Shown: positions 1-8,165, counted from the first letter of the stretch. The stretch is DNA of 20,625 bases from an uncultured Actinomycetes bacterium (GCA_903953195.1 CAJBIS010000236.1:1-20625); one strand, 5' to 3'. The notes: generated by a model from the sequence alone, not told the origin. Translations and numbers: made by a program.

Positions 1-99
1 GACTGCCGCCCGCCGTCAGGCGCGGAAGCGACTGACTGCCGCCCGCCGTCAGGCGCGGAAGCGACTGACTGCCGCCCGCCGTCAGGCGCGGAAGCGACT
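1..99. repeat. Three exact 33-bp tandem copies spanning the LLM gene stop
   Basis: Copies lie at 1-33, 34-66 and 67-99 and are identical by eye. The third copy holds the last five codons and the TGA (82-84) of the minus-strand LLM oxidoreductase, so the other two are non-coding duplications of that gene end. Read on the minus strand, each copy can fold as CCGCGCC, loop TGAC, then GGCGGGCGG with a two-base bulge, so the mRNA 3' end could carry three successive hairpins. The array starts at base 1 and may continue outside the window, or may be an assembly-edge artefact. Confidence 0.9.
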
Positions 100-951
100 G
101 ACGGTCTCCTCGCCGAACGCGAGGACCGACTCGACCTGGTGCTCGAGTGACTCCACGTCACCGGGCCGGTAGAACCACGGGCAGACCATCGCCTCGGTCA
201 CGCCGATCTCGGCCATGCGGGTGAACCCGGCCTCGTCGAACGCGTCGGTGCACAGCGCCTTGATCTCGAACTCGCCGTCTCGGCCGAACTCCTCGCGCAG
301 CTCGGCGAGCCGTGGGACGACGCCGGCGACCTCGTCCATCGTGTTCGCCACCGAGATCCAGCCGTCACCGGTGCGAGCGGCTCGGCGCATGCCCGGCTCG
401 GACAGTCCACCGACGTAGATCGGCACCGGTCGCGTCGGCACCGGCCGGACCATGAGCCGTCCGAAGTCGTAGTGCTTCCCGTGGTACTCGACCCACTCAC
501 CGGTGCAGACGAGTCGGATGATGTCGATCGCCTCGTCGGTGCGAGCGCCACGGGTCCGCATGTTCTTGCCGAGCCATTCGAACTCCTCGGGGATCCACGA
601 GAGCCCGACACCCAGACCGACTCGACCGTCGGCCATCGCCGCAGCCGACGAGACCGTCTTGGCGACCAGCAGCGGGTCGCGGATGCCGAGCTTCAGGACG
701 TTGGTGAAGAACCTGATGCGCTCGGTGACGGCGGCCATGGCCGGGATGGCGACGAACGGGTCGAGGAACGGCGTCTCCGGAGACCAGAAGCGCCCGCCGT
801 CCGCCGTGTACGGGTAGTCCGCCGAGACCGCCTCGGGGAAGAACACCGATTCGGGCACGGCGATGGACGCGAACCCGGCATCCTCCGCGGCGCGGGCGAG
901 CGGCAGGAAGTGCTCCGGTGGGAGCATCGGGAGGGCAACGGAGAAGTCCAT
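82..951 (-). CDS. LLM-class (luciferase-like) F420-dependent oxidoreductase
   Basis: The 289-residue protein has the TIM-barrel layout of bacterial luciferase-like monooxygenases in the F420-dependent subgroup. The opening strand-helix is MDFSVALPMLPPEHFLPLARAAEDAGF. A GVGLSWIPEEFEWLG segment (about residues 115-129) and a YHGKHYDF segment (about 156-163) are typical of TIGR03619-like members. The barrel closes with PVPIYVGGLSEPGMRRAARTGDGWI (about 176-200). These enzymes use reduced F420 or flavin to oxidise or reduce small organic substrates in the cytosol; the substrate cannot be told from sequence. The ATG at 951 lies only 10 bases after the SDR stop, so the two genes are probably co-transcribed and act on the same pathway. 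The length is normal for the family and the frame is intact. The stop codon lies in the 33-bp tandem repeat. Cofactor choice is inferred from family, not from a diagnostic residue. Confidence 0.85.
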   Translation of the reverse strand: MDFSVALPMLPPEHFLPLARAAEDAGFASIAVPESVFFPEAVSADYPYTADGGRFWSPETPFLDPFVAIPAMAAVTERIRFFTNVLKLGIRDPLLVAKTVSSAAAMADGRVGLGVGLSWIPEEFEWLGKNMRTRGARTDEAIDIIRLVCTGEWVEYHGKHYDFGRLMVRPVPTRPVPIYVGGLSEPGMRRAARTGDGWISVANTMDEVAGVVPRLAELREEFGRDGEFEIKALCTDAFDEAGFTRMAEIGVTEAMVCPWFYRPGDVESLEHQVESVLAFGEETVSRFRA

Positions 952-961
952 GGTGCGCCGC

Positions 962-1711
962 TCAGGCGAGCGTTCCGCCGTCGACCTTGAGGCAGGTCCC
1001 GTTCACGTGGGCCGCGTCGTCCGAGGCCAGGAACGCGATCGAGCTGGCCACCGTCTCGGGGCCACGCTGCTTGTCGAGTGCCATGATCCGGTACACGAGC
1101 TTCGGATCTGCGCCCTCGGGAAGGTCGAATGCCTGCTGGATCGGTGTGAGCACCGAGCCCGGGGCCACGCTGTTGCAGCGCACACCCTGTTTGCCGAACT
1201 CGACGGCGATCGTCTGGGTGAGGGCGAACACGCCACCCTTCGATGCCGAGTACGAGACCGTCCACGGATGACCGGCGAGCGCGGCGGTCGACGCCGTGTT
1301 GACGATGTTGCCGCCGCTGTTGAGGAGGTGCGGCATGGCCTCGCGGCACATGAGGAACGTGCCGGTGAGGTTCACCGAGATGATCCGGTTCCAGTCGTCG
1401 AGGGTGGTCTCGCGCAGGTCCTTGAACTGCAGGATGCCGGCGACGTTGACCAGCACGTCGAGACGACCGAAGTGGTCGACGCAGGAGCGGACGATGTCGG
1501 CCACCGACGCCTCGTCACCGACGTTGCCGACCTGAGCGAGCACGTCGACACCCTCGGCGCGGCACGCCGTGGCGGTCTCCTCGAGTCCGTCGGCGTTGAC
1601 GTCCGACAGCGCCAGCGAGGCGCCCTCCGAGGCGAGGCGTTCCGCCGTCGCCCGGCCAATGCCCGATGCGGCGCCGGTGACCAGCACGACCTTGTCCGAG
1701 AAGCGATCCAC
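962..1711 (-). CDS. SDR-family NAD(P)-dependent oxidoreductase
   Basis: This is a classical short-chain dehydrogenase/reductase of 249 residues. The Rossmann glycine motif TGAASGIG is at residues 12-19, and an NVAG motif (usual NNAG) at 89-92. The catalytic set is Asn114, Ser141, Tyr154 and Lys158 (YSASK). Such enzymes interconvert alcohols and ketones or 3-hydroxyacyl and 3-oxoacyl groups; an acidic residue after the second beta strand (SDVNAD) hints at NAD preference. The start is a GTG, chosen because a strong AGGGGGA ribosome site lies at 1716-1722. It is the first gene of a two-gene operon with the LLM oxidoreductase and is preceded by a TATGAT -10 box and a palindrome that is a likely repressor operator. 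The substrate is unknown. Confidence 0.9.
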   Translation of the reverse strand: MDRFSDKVVLVTGAASGIGRATAERLASEGASLALSDVNADGLEETATACRAEGVDVLAQVGNVGDEASVADIVRSCVDHFGRLDVLVNVAGILQFKDLRETTLDDWNRIISVNLTGTFLMCREAMPHLLNSGGNIVNTASTAALAGHPWTVSYSASKGGVFALTQTIAVEFGKQGVRCNSVAPGSVLTPIQQAFDLPEGADPKLVYRIMALDKQRGPETVASSIAFLASDDAAHVNGTCLKVDGGTLA

Positions 1712-1739
1712 GCTGTCCCCCTCTGCTGCGCCCGTCGAC

Positions 1740-1754
1740 CTGACGGGCCGTCAG
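1740..1754. promoter_or_regulatory. 15-bp perfect palindrome, probable TetR-type operator
   Basis: CTGACGGGCCGTCAG is a perfect odd palindrome with seven paired bases either side of G1747. It lies immediately downstream (minus strand) of the TATGAT box and 28 bases before the SDR GTG, so it would cover the transcription start. TetR-family repressors of catabolic SDR and acyl-CoA genes often bind TGAC..GTCA-type palindromes. The regulator itself is not in this window, so the family assignment is inference. Confidence 0.55.
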
Positions 1755-1760
1755 ATCATA
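1755..1760 (-). promoter_or_regulatory. -10 box of the SDR-LLM operon
   Basis: The minus strand reads TATGAT here, one mismatch from the TATAAT consensus. It overlaps the TGA stop of the upstream epimerase gene (1756-1758). No clear -35 box is visible 16-18 bases upstream. The adjoining palindrome at 1740-1754 supports a controlled promoter, giving a leader of roughly 35 bases with a good Shine-Dalgarno. Confidence 0.5.
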
Positions 1761-2712
1761 CGGGTTCGGACGGTCCCCGGAACCAGTCGATCACCGCGGC
1801 CGTGCCCTCGGGCAGTTGCGTGAACGGCTGCCACCCCAGGTGGAGCTTCGCCCGGGTGGCATCCAGACACGAGCGGGCCAGCTCGCCGGCGCGGGCCGGG
1901 GCGTGCTCGGCCTCGGTGCCGACCTCGGCGTTGAGCGCCATGGCGGCGTACAGGTCGTTCACCGAGGTCTCGGCGCCCGTCCCGATGTTGCACAGCAGGC
2001 CGCTCCCCCGGTCCGCCGCCCGGAAGAAGGCATCGACGACATCGTCGACGAACACGTAGTCGCGGGTCTGCCCGCCGTCGCCGAAGATCGTGCACCGCTC
2101 GCCCGACAGCAGGCGGCCGGCGAAGATCGCGACGACACCCGCCTCACCGTGCGGGTCCTGACGCGGCCCGTAGACGTTGGCGAGCGCGAGCGACGTGTAC
2201 TCGAGCTGGTGCAGTTCGCGGTAGGCGTGCAGGTAGTCGGTCACGACCTTCTTCGACACGCCGTACGGCGACACCGGAGCCTGGGCCTGCGCCTCGGTCA
2301 CGGGCAGGTCGTCCGGGTCGACGTCGCCGTAGATCGTCCCGCCCGACGACGCGAACACGACCTTGCGTGCGCCGGCGCGGCGAGCACCTTCGATCACGTT
2401 CAGCGAGCCGAGGATGTTGATGCGGGCATCGAGCGCCGGATCGGCGACCGACACGCGCACGTCGATCTGCGCGGCGAGGTGGAACACGACGTCGGGGGCC
2501 CGACGTTCGATCACCTCCATCACCGAGGGGTCGCAGATGTCGAGCTGGTGGAAGTGGAAGTCGTGGTCACGGTCCGATCGGGCGTTCGCCAGATTGGCGA
2601 GCCGGCCCGTGGACAGGTCGTCGATCACGTCGACCGCGTAGCCCTCGGCGAGCAGCCGATCGACGAGTGTCGAACCGATGAACCCGGCGCCGCCGGTCAC
2701 GAGTGCCTTCAC
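1756..2712 (-). CDS. galE: NAD-dependent sugar epimerase, GalE-like
   Basis: This 318-residue extended-SDR enzyme probably interconverts UDP-glucose and UDP-galactose or a related pair. Visible features are the NAD-binding TGGAGFIGS at residues 6-14, an acidic DDLSTGR at 31-37, catalytic Ser122/Ser123 in ASSGGTIYGD, and the Tyr150-x3-Lys154 pair in SPYGVSKK. ANVYGPRQ at 178-185 is the usual substrate-loop motif. The start is GTG at 2712 with AGGGGG at 2719-2724, six bases upstream. The gene lies 67 bases after the nucleotidyltransferase gene, probably in the same unit. It would feed the glycosyltransferases of the cluster. Other epimerases (UDP-GlcA, UDP-GlcNAc) share these motifs, so the exact sugar is not certain. 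Confidence 0.8.
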   Translation of the reverse strand: MKALVTGGAGFIGSTLVDRLLAEGYAVDVIDDLSTGRLANLANARSDRDHDFHFHQLDICDPSVMEVIERRAPDVVFHLAAQIDVRVSVADPALDARINILGSLNVIEGARRAGARKVVFASSGGTIYGDVDPDDLPVTEAQAQAPVSPYGVSKKVVTDYLHAYRELHQLEYTSLALANVYGPRQDPHGEAGVVAIFAGRLLSGERCTIFGDGGQTRDYVFVDDVVDAFFRAADRGSGLLCNIGTGAETSVNDLYAAMALNAEVGTEAEHAPARAGELARSCLDATRAKLHLGWQPFTQLPEGTAAVIDWFRGPSEPV

Positions 2713-2779
2713 GTCATGCCCCCTGTCGTGTCGTTCGCCTTCACGCTGATGTCGGTGGTGGTGGCCCCGCTGCCGTCAC

Positions 2780-3796
2780 TCACGACGGCCAGGTGTCGGG
2801 CCCCGGGAGGCGGCCGGCGGCGACGACCGTGCCCGCGGGCACCGACTCGCCGTCACCCACCACGCTGAGGTCCGAGAGCGCGCTCGCCTCGCCGATGACA
2901 CACCCCGGGCCGAGCAGCGAGCGTTCGATCCGCACCCCGGACTCGATCGTCGCTCCCGCCATCACGACGGAGTCCGTCACGACGACGTCCGGACCGACGG
3001 TTGCGCCGGCGCCGACGAACGAGCCGGTCACGGTGGCGGACGGGTCGACCGTCGCGGTCGGATCGATCGGATCGGGGACGTTGCCGAGCCGGCCGGCGAG
3101 CAGATCGAGCTGCACCTGCAGGTACGCCTCCGGTGTCCCGGCGTCGATCCAGTAGGCGTCGGACTGCACGCCGTAGACGGCACCCTGTTCGACGAGCGCC
3201 GGGAACACCTCACGCTCGATCGACACGCGACGACCGGGTTCGATCGCGTCGAGCACACTCGCGTCGAGCACGTAGGTGCCGGCGTTGATCCAGTTGCTCG
3301 GAGCGGTCCCCGGGTCGGGCTTCTCGATGAACGCCTCGACCCGACCGTCGGCATCGAGGGGCACCACGCCGTAGCGGGACGGGTCGTCGACGGGTGTGAG
3401 GGCGATCGTGGCGGCGGCGCCGCGGCTCGCGTGCTGATTCCACAGGTCGGCGACGTCGAGGCCGGTGAGCACGTCACCGTTGACCGCGATGAACCTGCCA
3501 TCGATGCCGGCCGCTCGGGCCGCGAACGCGATCGCTCCGGCAGTGTCGAGCGGCTCGGGCTCGACCGCATACCGCATCGACACGCCCGCGCACGTTCCGT
3601 CGGGGTAGCGGTCCAGGAAGGCGTCGGGCTGGTATCCGAGCGACAGCACCACCTCGTCGACACCGGAGCGGCCCAGATGTTCGACGACCCGCTCGATCAT
3701 CGGCACGTTGCCGACCGGGAGGATCTGCTTGGGCACACTGAGCGTCAACGGGCGCAGCCGGGTTCCGAACCCTCCGACCAGCACGACGGCCTGCAC
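2780..3796 (-). CDS. NDP-sugar pyrophosphorylase, mannose-1-phosphate guanylyltransferase-like
   Basis: The 338-residue protein has an N-terminal nucleotidyltransferase fold with GGFGTRLRPLT (residues 8-18) and the downstream PKQILPVGNVPMIE that sets the sugar-phosphate site. NGDVL at about 107 is the metal-binding strand. From about residue 245 to the end there are hexapeptide-like turns (VDPSATV, VGAGATVGPDVVV, MAGATIESGV) forming a left-handed beta helix. The layout matches eukaryote-type GDP-mannose pyrophosphorylase and related actinobacterial NDP-sugar synthases, making an activated sugar from NTP and sugar-1-phosphate. GTG start with GGGGGA at 3803-3808, six bases away; the preceding gene stops three bases upstream, so translation is probably coupled. 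Whether it uses GTP, UDP-type or dTDP-type donors cannot be settled here. Confidence 0.8.
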   Translation of the reverse strand: MQAVVLVGGFGTRLRPLTLSVPKQILPVGNVPMIERVVEHLGRSGVDEVVLSLGYQPDAFLDRYPDGTCAGVSMRYAVEPEPLDTAGAIAFAARAAGIDGRFIAVNGDVLTGLDVADLWNQHASRGAAATIALTPVDDPSRYGVVPLDADGRVEAFIEKPDPGTAPSNWINAGTYVLDASVLDAIEPGRRVSIEREVFPALVEQGAVYGVQSDAYWIDAGTPEAYLQVQLDLLAGRLGNVPDPIDPTATVDPSATVTGSFVGAGATVGPDVVVTDSVVMAGATIESGVRIERSLLGPGCVIGEASALSDLSVVGDGESVPAGTVVAAGRLPGPDTWPS

Positions 3797-3799
3797 GGA

Positions 3800-4561
3800 C
3801 TATCCCCCGGCCGTCGTCGGAGCCGCGTCGGTCGCCGGTGCGGTCGTCTCGGGAGCCGCGGTGGTCGGCGGCGCGGTGGTCGGTGCCGCCGTGGCCGGCG
3901 TGCCGCCCTGCGACGGGTCGTCGAGGGCTGCGACCGTCGGCGGGAGCTGCGGGGTCTCACCCTCGGGCGTGAACCCGAGCACCATGATCTGGTTGTCATC
4001 GGTGAATCGCACCTCGGAGATGCCCGCCGTCACCACGCGTGGCTCGCTGTTCTTGTTGGCCTGCGGCGGCCACACGAACAGCGCCACCCGGCCGTTCTTC
4101 GCCGGCTGACCATCCTGAGCGGGGCACGGCGCGCCCGAGGTGTAGGTCGTGCCGTTGGGCAACGTGAACGAATCCGAACCGAGCTTCAGACCGACCGAGT
4201 TGGCGAAGCGTCCGAACGTCGCGTTCTCGCCCGCTTCCGCATCGGACTGCGGGTTGATCCTGATCAGGCCGTTCTCGAGGATCTGGAACCCGGGGTCGCT
4301 GTCGGCGACGTTCGACAAGCGGTCCTGCACCTGACCGCACACGTCGATGCCGAACGGGTCGAACCAGGTGTCCTCGGTCGTCGGAGCCACCGACGCCGTC
4401 GCCCGGCGGGCGTCACGGGCGAAGTACACGAACACGAGGCCCAGGACGACGATGCCGATGATGAGCGCCGGGTAAGCCAGATTGCGCCGCTGACCCGGTG
4501 TCCGGTTCACGCCGGCCTGCTGGACCCGCTTGATCTTCTTCGCCGACGAGGCTTTTCCCAT
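3800..4561 (-). CDS. Unknown single-pass membrane protein with Thr/Pro-rich tail
   Basis: I do not recognise a family. The 253-residue protein has a basic N-terminus (MGKASSAKKIKRVQQ), one hydrophobic segment at about residues 29-46, then an external domain of about 160 residues with only two cysteines (FGIDVCG and GAPCPAQ), which could form a disulfide. The last 45 or so residues are a low-complexity Ala/Thr/Pro tail, typical of wall-spanning or unstructured linkers. This topology suggests an inside-positive anchor with the bulk outside the membrane. It ends three bases before the nucleotidyltransferase start and probably heads that operon, so a role in envelope polysaccharide export or control is possible. 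No catalytic motif is visible. Confidence 0.75.
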   Translation of the reverse strand: MGKASSAKKIKRVQQAGVNRTPGQRRNLAYPALIIGIVVLGLVFVYFARDARRATASVAPTTEDTWFDPFGIDVCGQVQDRLSNVADSDPGFQILENGLIRINPQSDAEAGENATFGRFANSVGLKLGSDSFTLPNGTTYTSGAPCPAQDGQPAKNGRVALFVWPPQANKNSEPRVVTAGISEVRFTDDNQIMVLGFTPEGETPQLPPTVAALDDPSQGGTPATAAPTTAPPTTAAPETTAPATDAAPTTAGG

Positions 4562-4571
4562 ACGGCTGGAG

Positions 4572-4577
4572 AAACTA
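4572..4577 (-). promoter_or_regulatory. Candidate -10 box before the unknown membrane-protein gene
   Basis: The minus strand reads TAGTTT, matching the actinobacterial TAnnnT pattern, ten bases before the ATG at 4561. No Shine-Dalgarno lies between, so the mRNA would have a leader of only a few bases. No -35 box is evident. Confidence 0.35.
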
Positions 4578-4608
4578 GCGCCTGCCCACCCCCGGCGCGG
4601 AACCCGCC

Positions 4609-5856
4609 TCAGCCGCGGCGCCGCCAGCGTTCGAGACGCACCGACTCGAACAGTGACTCGTACGCCTCGGCCACTGCGGCGGGTGACACCCAGTCCTCGA
4701 CGAAGGACCGGCCGGAGGCGCCCATCGACGCCCGGCGCTCCGGGTGGTCGAGCAGCTCACCGAGCGCGGCGGCGAACGCGGCCGGGTCCTCGGGCGGCAC
4801 CGCCACGCCGGCTCCGGCGCGTTCGACGGTGCGACTCACCTCGGTGTCGGGGTCGACGCTGGCCACCACCGGCCGCGCCGAGGCGAGGATCGAGTAGAGC
4901 TTCGACGGGACACTCGAACGAGCGAGGCCGCGGCGCAGCGGCACCACGTGGACGTCCGCGCTGGCGAGCACCTCGGCGAGCCGCTCACGCGGCTGCATCC
5001 CGACGAATCGAAGGTTGTCGAGCCCGCGGGCGCTCGCCACCACGTCCTCGAGTGCGGAGCCCCCGCCGTTGATCACGAAGACGACGTCGTCCCGGTCGCG
5101 GAACCGCCGTGCCGCATCGACGACGAGGTCGAGCGACTGCGACATCCCGACGTTGCCCGCGTACATGACGACGAGCCGGTCGCCGAGATCGAACTCGTCC
5201 CGGTACGACGTGTGGCGGTCGCGTGGCCGGACGCGGTCGGTGTCGACGAAGTTCGGGATGACGTGCACGCGTTCGGGGTGGTGGTCGCCGAGTTTGGCGG
5301 CGACGTTGTCGCGGAGCTCGTCCGACAGGACGGTGACGGCGTCGGCACGCCGGTACAGGAAGCGTTCCAGCCAGGACGCCGCGGCGATGACCCGGCGGTC
5401 GGTGATCGCACCGAGTTCGACCGCGACATCCGGGAACACGTCCTGGATGTTGAAGACGAACGGTCGGCCCCGGAGCGCGGACGCCAGCCAACCCGACACG
5501 CCGAGCGGCAACGGCGGCGACATCACCATCACAGCGTCCGGTCGACTGCGGGTGAACACACCGGCGACGGTCGCGAGACCCGTGAACCCGGCGAACGCCA
5601 GTGCCCGGGCCGGGATGTTCGCCTTGTCGGTCGGGAACGGGTGCAGTCTCGTGATCGCACCCCACTCGGTGCTCTCGGTGCGCCACGGCCGACCGGTCCA
5701 CTCGGGTTCCACGGCGTGGTCCCGGTACCACGGCAGCGCGGTGACGATGTGGAGACGGTGACCGCGGGCCGCGAGCGACGTCGCGATCGCCGTCATCACC
5801 TCGCCGGTGGGAGCCACGTCCGGCGCGAAGTGCGGGCAGAGGACGAGGAGGTTCAC
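4609..5856 (-). CDS. GT4 glycosyltransferase, WbuB/WcaI-like
   Basis: This 415-residue GT-B enzyme transfers a sugar from a nucleotide donor to a growing lipid-linked glycan at the inner membrane face. The N-terminal half has LVLCPHFAPDVAPTGEVMTAIATSLAARGH, followed by IVTALPWY and a FNIQDVFPDVAVELG segment, all characteristic of the WbuB group. The C-terminal donor domain has VMYAGNVGMSQSLD, then PSKLYSILASARPVVA and a DTEVSRTVERAGAGVAV segment. The frame is open 26 codons further upstream, but that part is Arg/Gly-rich and overlaps the preceding gene. I chose the GTG at 5856 because it gives a GTGA overlap with that gene's stop and has GGGGCG at 5862-5867. The donor and acceptor are unknown. 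Confidence 0.85.
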   Translation of the reverse strand: MNLLVLCPHFAPDVAPTGEVMTAIATSLAARGHRLHIVTALPWYRDHAVEPEWTGRPWRTESTEWGAITRLHPFPTDKANIPARALAFAGFTGLATVAGVFTRSRPDAVMVMSPPLPLGVSGWLASALRGRPFVFNIQDVFPDVAVELGAITDRRVIAAASWLERFLYRRADAVTVLSDELRDNVAAKLGDHHPERVHVIPNFVDTDRVRPRDRHTSYRDEFDLGDRLVVMYAGNVGMSQSLDLVVDAARRFRDRDDVVFVINGGGSALEDVVASARGLDNLRFVGMQPRERLAEVLASADVHVVPLRRGLARSSVPSKLYSILASARPVVASVDPDTEVSRTVERAGAGVAVPPEDPAAFAAALGELLDHPERRASMGASGRSFVEDWVSPAAVAEAYESLFESVRLERWRRRG

Positions 5857-7007
5857 GATGTCGCCCCGCCGGCGGATGCGGCCGCCATCCGGTAGGCCTC
5901 GAGCAGCCCGGCCGCGGTTCGCTCCGGACTCCACGACGCGGCCCGCCGGCGCCCCTCGGCGACCCGGGCGGACTGCTCGGTCGGGGACTCATCGAGGACG
6001 GCACGCATGGCGGAGGTCCACCCTGTCACATCGTCGGGATCCACCACGTCGCGCGCCGTGACCACCTCGGGCAGCGATCCCGCACGTGCCGCGAGCACCG
6101 GGATGCCCCGCACCTGCGCCTCGAGCGCCGGCAGTCCGAACCCCTCGTAGCGCGACGGCACCACCACCAAGGACGCGGCGGCGTACCAGGCCTCGAGCTC
6201 GTCCGCCGGGACGCGACCGAGCCGGACCACCCGGCCCCGCAGGTCGGGACGCTCGATGCGCTCCCGCACCGCGCCCTCCGCGCTCCCCTCGCGACCCGGG
6301 AGCACCAGTCGCACGTCGTCGTCCTGCGCCGCGAGCCCCGCGAACGCGTCGAGGAGCACCCGGTGGTTCTTGTGCGGGTACGTGATCGCCGGATACAGCA
6401 CGATCCGATGGTCGCGGACCCCGTCGGGCACGGGCCGGTCACCGACGGCAGCCGGAGCGGGCCGCGCCGACCACGGGACGACGACGACCGGCGTGCCGGC
6501 CGGCAGGCCGTGGGCCCGGACCCGGTCGCGGGTGAACTCGCTGGGCACCACGACGACATCGGCGGCACGCAACGATCGGGCGGCCATCGAGCGGATGTAG
6601 GTGCGCTTCGCCAACGAGAAGTTGTCCGGGAGGTCGAGTGGCTGCAGGTCGTGCACGGTCAGCACCGTCCGACCCGGGTGCCGGAGCGGGACGACCCCGC
6701 CCGCGTGGTGCACCACCTCGGCGCGCCACTCGGTCGCGGCGCGGGCCAACCACGTCTGGTCCGCCCAGACCCGACGCGCCTTGTTGGCCCCGCTGAGGTC
6801 GAGCACGGTGCAGTCGAACGCGGCGGCCAGATCCGGATGGGCGTCGAGCAGCGGCGCGAGCACTGCGAGCCGCAGCTCGCACTCGCCGGCATGGGGACCG
6901 GCGACGAGTGACGAGGCCACGGCCCGCAACGCATCGGTCGTGGACTCCTCGCTCCCGCCGACGACACCCGGGACGAGCCACGTCAGGTTCACGAGCACGC
7001 GGGTCAC
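5853..7007 (-). CDS. GT4 glycosyltransferase
   Basis: The 384-residue GT-B protein begins VTRVLVNLTWLVPGVVGGSEEST, the acceptor-domain opening with a glycine-rich loop. The linker YPAITYPHKNHRVLLDAF starts the donor-binding domain, and SRYEGFGLPALEAQVRGIPVLA is the conserved E-x7-E-type donor motif. The reading frame runs upstream for 20 further codons, but that stretch is basic and lies inside the preceding gene. GTG at 7007 forms a GTGA overlap with the preceding stop and has GAGGT at 7014-7018. The protein resembles its upstream neighbour (7004-8137) in length and motif order, so the pair may be an old duplication. It probably adds one residue of the repeat unit; the sugar is not predictable. 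Confidence 0.85.
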   Translation of the reverse strand: MTRVLVNLTWLVPGVVGGSEESTTDALRAVASSLVAGPHAGECELRLAVLAPLLDAHPDLAAAFDCTVLDLSGANKARRVWADQTWLARAATEWRAEVVHHAGGVVPLRHPGRTVLTVHDLQPLDLPDNFSLAKRTYIRSMAARSLRAADVVVVPSEFTRDRVRAHGLPAGTPVVVVPWSARPAPAAVGDRPVPDGVRDHRIVLYPAITYPHKNHRVLLDAFAGLAAQDDDVRLVLPGREGSAEGAVRERIERPDLRGRVVRLGRVPADELEAWYAAASLVVVPSRYEGFGLPALEAQVRGIPVLAARAGSLPEVVTARDVVDPDDVTGWTSAMRAVLDESPTEQSARVAEGRRRAASWSPERTAAGLLEAYRMAAASAGGATS

Positions 7008-8137
7008 GAGCGGACCTCGAGTGCGAGGCGGTAGGCGTCGATGACGCCGCCGGCCGTGGCCGCCCACGTGAACCCGGCGGCGCGCGCCGGACCCCGTGCC
7101 CGCAGGTCGTCGGCTGAGCTCGGGTCGTCGAGCAGCCGTGCCAGCGCGTCAGCGAGGGCGGAGGCGTCACCGGCGGGAACGAGCGTCGCGGCATCGCCCG
7201 CCACCTCACCACAGGCCGTGTCCGCGGTCGTGACCACGACGGCACCGGCGGCGAGCGACTCCAGCACGGGGAGTCCGAAACCCTCGGCGAGCGACGGGAT
7301 GCACACGGCCGCAGCGCCCCGCTCGAGTGCCACGAGTTCGGCGCGATCGACGTAGCCGAGGGTGTGCACCGGGCCCGGCACCGCGGCCAGGCGGCCGCCG
7401 TCGGCGTCACCCCAGCCGCTCGGCCCGGCGAGCACCAGACTCACGTCGCTCCGGTCGAGTTCGACCAGGGCGTCGGCCAGGACCCGCAACCCCTTGCGCG
7501 GCTCGGTGGTCCCGACGAACAGGACGTACCGCTCCCCCAGCTCGGGCCGGGTCGCACCGCCGCCCGGCTGCGGCAGCGGCGGCGCAGAGCCCCAGGGCAC
7601 GACCCGCAACCGCGAGGCGTCGAACCCGTGGGTGATGCAGTCACGTTCGGTGGCCCGTGACGGCACGACGACCACGTCGGCGCGCTCAGCGATCGCTCGG
7701 AGTCCGCGACGCATCAGTCGGGCGCCCCGCCCGGTGAACCACTCGGGATGTGACAGGGGCAGGACATCGTGGACCGTGGCCACCAGCGGGACGCGGTCCC
7801 GCGGCGGCGTGATCGGCACGGTGACGTGGACGAGGTCGACCGCACCGGCGGCCGACGTCAGGGTCGGACGGCGCAACGCCGTCCAGGCGTCGTAGAGCAG
7901 CGGCAACGGCAACGGCAGCCGCCGGATCGTGGCGGCTCCCAGATCCGGCGACGGCGGCGTCGACGAGCGGGGACCGACGGCGACGACGTCCACGTCATCG
8001 GGTCGGGCGCCGAGTGCGCCGATCAGGTCGACGATCGAGGTGGCCGTGCCGCCGGGCACGCGGTGCCAGCACTGCGTGACCCCCACCGCGACGCGGATCG
8101 GCGCAGCGGCGGACGACGAGCCGTCCGGAACCTCCAT
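7004..8137 (-). CDS. GT4 glycosyltransferase
   Basis: This 377-residue GT-B glycosyltransferase opens with IRVAVGVTQCWHRVPGGTATSIVDLIGAL and has a DVLPLSHPEWF segment followed by VVVPSRATERD. The donor domain begins YVLFVGTTEPRKGLRVLADAL, and PSLAEGFGLPVLESLAAGAVVVTT is the EGFGLPxLE donor motif. A GTG at 8155 is also in frame, but I prefer the ATG at 8137, which has GGGGGAG at 8147-8153, nine bases away. It is the first of three overlapping GT genes and follows ugd by 63 bases that contain a hairpin and a 12-bp palindrome (8153-8164). Its donor is unknown. Confidence 0.85.
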   Translation of the reverse strand: MEVPDGSSSAAAPIRVAVGVTQCWHRVPGGTATSIVDLIGALGARPDDVDVVAVGPRSSTPPSPDLGAATIRRLPLPLPLLYDAWTALRRPTLTSAAGAVDLVHVTVPITPPRDRVPLVATVHDVLPLSHPEWFTGRGARLMRRGLRAIAERADVVVVPSRATERDCITHGFDASRLRVVPWGSAPPLPQPGGGATRPELGERYVLFVGTTEPRKGLRVLADALVELDRSDVSLVLAGPSGWGDADGGRLAAVPGPVHTLGYVDRAELVALERGAAAVCIPSLAEGFGLPVLESLAAGAVVVTTADTACGEVAGDAATLVPAGDASALADALARLLDDPSSADDLRARGPARAAGFTWAATAGGVIDAYRLALEVRS

Positions 8138-8165
8138 GTCCCGAGTCTCCCCCACCGGCCGGTGC

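Noticed and set aside
1..99. The three 33-bp units as a small CRISPR array
   Set aside because: The copies are directly adjacent with no spacers, and one copy is coding sequence.
5857..5934. N-terminal extension of the WbuB-like glycosyltransferase by 26 codons
   Set aside because: The extension is Arg/Gly-rich, overlaps the preceding gene and lacks similarity to GT4 openings; GTG 5856 has a ribosome site and a GTGA overlap.
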